From Bacteroidales bacterium (GTDB taxonomy: Bacteria; Bacteroidota; Bacteroidia; Bacteroidales; UBA932), in assembly GCA_017561665.1 (NCBI GenBank), contig JAFZBQ010000060.1, forward strand, positions 1 to 64,000: 64,000 bases of DNA, in the 5' to 3' direction. The notes beneath the pieces were generated by a model. That model was not told the DNA's origin, made no database searches, and saw nothing but the letters and a program-made list of their open reading frames with translations. Shown here piece by piece: positions 61,087 through 64,000 of the stretch (positions are counted from its first letter, which is position 1; each line of letters starts with the position of its first letter). The position numbers and the translations under genes are program-made.

Positions 61087-62538
61087 TTATTTGCTGGGTC
61101 TGCGTTTGAGTTTCTTGTTCCCGGTGGAGAACAACGCAACGACGGCTATCGTTGCAACCGCTGCCACAATATGCCCCGTAGTGACGGGAAGCGACAAGCC
61201 GCCAGCTTTCCCGGGAGCCACCATAAAGTAGCATACGCACACGTAGGTGAGGAATGTGGCGGGAATGCCGGTGAACAGCGGGTTCTTGCCGTGCTTATAC
61301 AGGTATCTGGTAGCTGTCCACAGTACTATCGAGGCCAGCACCTGGTTGGATATGCCTACATAGTTCCATATCGTGGAAAAATCGAACGTACATACCAATA
61401 CTGCAATCGCGAACATTGGAAAGGCTATGCCGATACGGTTCAGGATGGGTTTCTGGCCGATATGGAAGGCGTCGGCCACTATCAGGCGAAGGCTTCTGAA
61501 AGCGGTGTCTCCCGAGGTGATGGGGCAGGCAATCACGCCCAGCAGCGCCACCACGGCGCCGACTTTGCCCAGCCAGTCCTTGCAGATTGCATTGACCAGG
61601 ATGGCTGGTGTATTGCCGGCAGCGGCTGCAGCGTTAAGCCCTTCGGGACCGTCGGTGTAAGCCATTGCGGTGGTGGCCCAGATTGCGGCCACTATTCCCT
61701 CGCATATCATCGCCCCGTAGAACACCGGGCGGCCGTACTTCTCGTTTGGAAGGCAGCGGGCCATAATGGGGCTTTGCGTGCTGTGGAAACCTGAAATCGC
61801 TCCGCAGGAAATCACGATGAAGAGCATCGGGAAAAGGATGAACTTGTCGGGATTGCTGTGAAAGTTACGGAAGTTGTCGAAGGTAAGTTCGGTAAGTTGG
61901 ATACTGCCGCCCAGGCCCTTGACTATCAGGGCGCAGCCCACGGCGACGGCCATGAACAGCAGCACGGCGCCAAGATAGGGATATATGCGCCCTATGATCT
62001 TGTCTATCGGCACCAGGGTGGCCAGTATGTAATAGACAAAGATGATGATGACCCAGAACAGCTTGCTGACCGGCGCCAGGGTATTGAGCAGGTCGGCTGG
62101 ACCTGTCACGAAAGAACATCCGATTCCGATGAGCAGTACCGCTACGAATACCTGCATCAGTATCTTGATCCCTTTGCCAAGGTACATTCCGATGATTGAA
62201 GGTGCGCCGCGGCCATTTGAACGCAGCGAGATCATTCCGGCAAAGAAGTCGTGCACCGCGCCCATGAAGATGCAGCCCACCACTATCCAGACATAAGCCA
62301 AAGGGCCGTAGGCCGCGCCCAGGATGGCACCGAAGATGGGACCCAGACCGGCTATGTTCAGGAACTGGATTACGAATATGCGCCATGGTTTAAGAGGCTG
62401 GAAATCAACTCCGTCGCGGTGGCTTACAGCCGGGGTTACGCGATTCGGGTCGGCGGCGAAGAGCCGTTTCTCTACAAATTTTCCGTAGAACAGAAAACCG
62501 AGAATCAACAGTACGATACTGGTTATAAAGGTTATCAT
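61087..62538 (-). CDS. cstA: Carbon starvation protein CstA family transporter
   Basis: A 483-residue polytopic membrane protein of the CstA family, short form. Marks are FLFYGKFVEKRLF, FLNIAGLGPIFGAILGAAYGPLAYVWIVVGCIFMGAVHDFF, FHSTQSP and ITSGDTAFRS. CstA proteins import pyruvate or peptides, mostly during nutrient stress. ATG 62538 was chosen: an in-frame ATG at 62556 lies upstream of the -7 box (62544-62551) and cannot be in the mRNA if that box is used. First gene of the cstA-antiporter-GH78-ettA operon. Confidence 0.93.
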   Translation of the reverse strand: MITFITSIVLLILGFLFYGKFVEKRLFAADPNRVTPAVSHRDGVDFQPLKPWRIFVIQFLNIAGLGPIFGAILGAAYGPLAYVWIVVGCIFMGAVHDFFAGMISLRSNGRGAPSIIGMYLGKGIKILMQVFVAVLLIGIGCSFVTGPADLLNTLAPVSKLFWVIIIFVYYILATLVPIDKIIGRIYPYLGAVLLFMAVAVGCALIVKGLGGSIQLTELTFDNFRNFHSNPDKFILFPMLFIVISCGAISGFHSTQSPIMARCLPNEKYGRPVFYGAMICEGIVAAIWATTAMAYTDGPEGLNAAAAAGNTPAILVNAICKDWLGKVGAVVALLGVIACPITSGDTAFRSLRLIVADAFHIGQKPILNRIGIAFPMFAIAVLVCTFDFSTIWNYVGISNQVLASIVLWTATRYLYKHGKNPLFTGIPATFLTYVCVCYFMVAPGKAGGLSLPVTTGHIVAAVATIAVVALFSTGNKKLKRRPSK

Positions 62539-62543
62539 AGTCA

Positions 62544-62551
62544 CAAATGTA
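62544..62551 (-). promoter_or_regulatory. -7 box for the cstA operon
   Basis: Minus strand TACATTTG, 5 bases before ATG 62538, downstream of a decoy ATG at 62556. Confidence 0.6.
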
Positions 62552-62585
62552 GGCATTTTTGCTCTATTATTATTTTACATTTTCC

Positions 62586-62593
62586 TATCTTTG
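62586..62593 (+). promoter_or_regulatory. -7 box for the second GH78 gene
   Basis: TATCTTTG, 32 bases before ATG 62626. Confidence 0.6.
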
Positions 62594-62625
62594 AGAATTC
62601 CTTTCCGACAGGACAATTATACCGT

Positions 62626-64000
62626 ATGAAAAAGTTCCTCTTACTTGCAGCTGTGTGTGTGTTGATGGCTGGCTGCACTGCCGCCAAATCATCTGTAAAA
62701 CCGGTCAGTCTTACAACAGAGTATCATCAGGATGCATTTACCGATGCGGTTTCGCCGCGTTTTTCCTGGATTAACGCCGGCAGTCGCCAAGGTGCTGCCC
62801 AGTCGTCATATCGCATCAGGGTATTCAAAGACCCGGGCAACAAAGAAGATATGTATTGGGATTCCGGAGTCGTTGTGAGTCCCGAGTCGGTTCTCGTTCC
62901 CTATACGGGCAAGGCGCTTGAGCCCTGCACCGATTACTGGTGGCAGGTTATGGTATGCGACGAGAAGGGAAAATTATCCCGCTGGAGCGAGATGTGCCAT
63001 TTCCACACCGGATTGCTAGGGCAGGACTTGTGGCAGGCGCACTGGATTGGCGCGCCGTGGCAAGGAGAGGAGTCGTATGACTATAGTCTGGACGAGGATG
63101 TCCAGCCGGCGCCGCTGCTTCGCAAAGAGTTCGAGATTACAAAACCTGTCAAGTCGGTGCGCTTCTACGGCACCGGCCTGGGCTATTTTGAGTTTTATGT
63201 CAACGGCAGCAGGATGGGTGACGAATATCTTGTGCCCAACCAGACCAACTACGGCACCCGCGAGAAGCTGGAAGAGCGTCTGCTCCCCATTCCGGATCCA
63301 TTCAACGGCTACAGTGTGGCCTATGTCAGCTACGATTTGACCGACAAGGTTGTCCAGGGCCGCAACGCGGTGGGCGCAATCCTCGGTAACGGCTATTACG
63401 ATCTGGTGTTCCGCCGTTTTGTGATGGGCTATGGCGTGCCCAAGCTCTTCGGTCAGATTCTTGTCAGATATGAAGACGGCACCACAGACCTGATTCCGAC
63501 CGACACCACCTGGAAGATTGAGAAAAGCGCCATCGTTTATGACCAGCTCTATTTTGGCGAGATATATGACGCCCGACTGGAGCACGACGGCTGGTGTACT
63601 CCCGGCTACGATGACTCTGCCTGGGCTGCCGTCGTTGAAAAGCGTGCCCCGGAAGGGGAACTTGTGGCTCAAATGGGTTTGTCCGATAGAATAACAGCCA
63701 CCTACAAACCTACCAAAATAGAGAAGGTCGATTCTACCGGCTATATTTTAGTTACTTTCCCGGAATATATCTCTGGATGGGTTAACCTTAAGAACCTTGA
63801 CTTGAAAGAAGGGCAGAAGATAACGATTCATAACCTTACCGAAGATTACAACGCTGCAGAGAAAGTCGAGAGTTTTATGACCTATTTAGCCAAAGGCACG
63901 GGCAAGGAGAGTTGGCATCCCCGGTTTGAATACTTTGCATTTCAGCAGGTGGAGATAATAGGTCTGTACGAACTGCGGCCGGACCAGATAGAGGCCCAGG
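62626..64000 (+). CDS. Alpha-L-rhamnosidase (GH78), 5' part, runs off the window
   Basis: An open frame of 458 codons with no stop before the window ends. A lipoprotein signal ends LMAGC (Cys near residue 17). An Fn3-like unit (about 25-125; SPRFSWI, SYRIRVFKD, YWWQVMVCDEKGKLSRWSE) is followed by the GH78 N-terminal domain (LRKEFEITKPVKSVRFYGTGLGYFEFYVNGSRMGDEYLVP). The C-terminal portion seen has PRFEYFAFQQVEI, the usual end of the concanavalin-like domain before the catalytic barrel. The catalytic barrel lies outside the window. It is divergent from cstA and has the full GH78 layout, unlike the shorter paralog at 56.6 kb. Confidence 0.88.
   Translation, partial: MKKFLLLAAVCVLMAGCTAAKSSVKPVSLTTEYHQDAFTDAVSPRFSWINAGSRQGAAQSSYRIRVFKDPGNKEDMYWDSGVVVSPESVLVPYTGKALEPCTDYWWQVMVCDEKGKLSRWSEMCHFHTGLLGQDLWQAHWIGAPWQGEESYDYSLDEDVQPAPLLRKEFEITKPVKSVRFYGTGLGYFEFYVNGSRMGDEYLVPNQTNYGTREKLEERLLPIPDPFNGYSVAYVSYDLTDKVVQGRNAVGAILGNGYYDLVFRRFVMGYGVPKLFGQILVRYEDGTTDLIPTDTTWKIEKSAIVYDQLYFGEIYDARLEHDGWCTPGYDDSAWAAVVEKRAPEGELVAQMGLSDRITATYKPTKIEKVDSTGYILVTFPEYISGWVNLKNLDLKEGQKITIHNLTEDYNAAEKVESFMTYLAKGTGKESWHPRFEYFAFQQVEIIGLYELRPDQIEAQ

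Noticed and set aside
61085..61240. N-terminal extension of the antiporter
   Set aside because: It lies inside cstA in another frame; MDESLNLVKDLALIF at 61084 begins the first membrane helix.
62539..62556. Longer cstA start at 62556
   Set aside because: The -7 box lies downstream of that ATG, so the mRNA would not contain it.

Overview
The window looks like a chromosomal segment of a member of the Bacteroidetes, most probably order Bacteroidales. The evidence is: TAnnTTTG-type -7 promoter boxes upstream of most transcription units; no recognisable Shine-Dalgarno sequences; a SusC/SusD pair; a fused FeoA-FeoB with a small Cys-rich partner; the Bacteroidetes putative-porin family; an ATP-dependent PEP carboxykinase; and IorAB. 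Base composition is moderately GC-rich by eye, higher than classical Bacteroides, so a less-studied family (for example Rikenellaceae-like or an uncultured gut lineage) is possible. I cannot fix the genus.

Layout. 1-300: end of an rRNA operon (5S) and tRNA-Pro. 300-8.3 kb: an S37 peptidase divergent from a tightly overlapped envelope operon (porin, MltF-like lytic transglycosylase, LolC/E-FtsX-like permease, AmgK-like sugar kinase fused to a RapZ C-terminal domain, MurU-like nucleotidyltransferase). 8.4-11.8 kb: pckA and a short RecQ. 11.8-12.2 kb: a non-coding region with a dispersed palindromic repeat and a large hairpin. 12.2-25.8 kb: housekeeping operons (nitroreductase/yicC, glnS, a degenerate ATP-grasp protein, mtnA-MBL hydrolase, recG-nfo, pdxA-rnhA-pfkA, iorAB). 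25.9-28.2 kb: an accessory-looking patch (lipoprotein, aquaporin, RhuM). 28.2-35 kb: a flavoprotein, tsaD and aminotransferase operon, then an M16 protease. 35-44.8 kb: the most distinctive locus. It encodes a surface lipoprotein with eight BIG2-like domains and a C-terminal DNA/RNA non-specific endonuclease, translationally coupled to SusC and SusD, followed by a truncated Fur-family gene and a metal P-type ATPase. 44.9-52.1 kb: Hsp20, MgtC, SlyD-SerB-ABC exporter, FeoAB and its Cys-rich partner. 52.1-55 kb: second repeat copy, a TIGR02757 protein, a zeta-toxin-like kinase joined to a lytic transglycosylase, and a small barrel protein. 55-64 kb: a four-gene operon cstA, antiporter, GH78-like rhamnosidase, ettA, divergent from a second GH78 gene that runs off the end.

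Functional themes. (1) The first operon links peptidoglycan cleavage to salvage of amino sugars, with a putative GlcN6P-sensing module built into the kinase. (2) The nuclease-SusC-SusD operon suggests capture and import of extracellular nucleic-acid breakdown products. (3) The cstA-ettA operon groups starvation and energy-status functions. (4) Many promoters sit 4-8 nt from the start codon, implying leaderless or near-leaderless transcripts. Gene identities rest on motifs and overall similarity recognised by reading; no database search was run.
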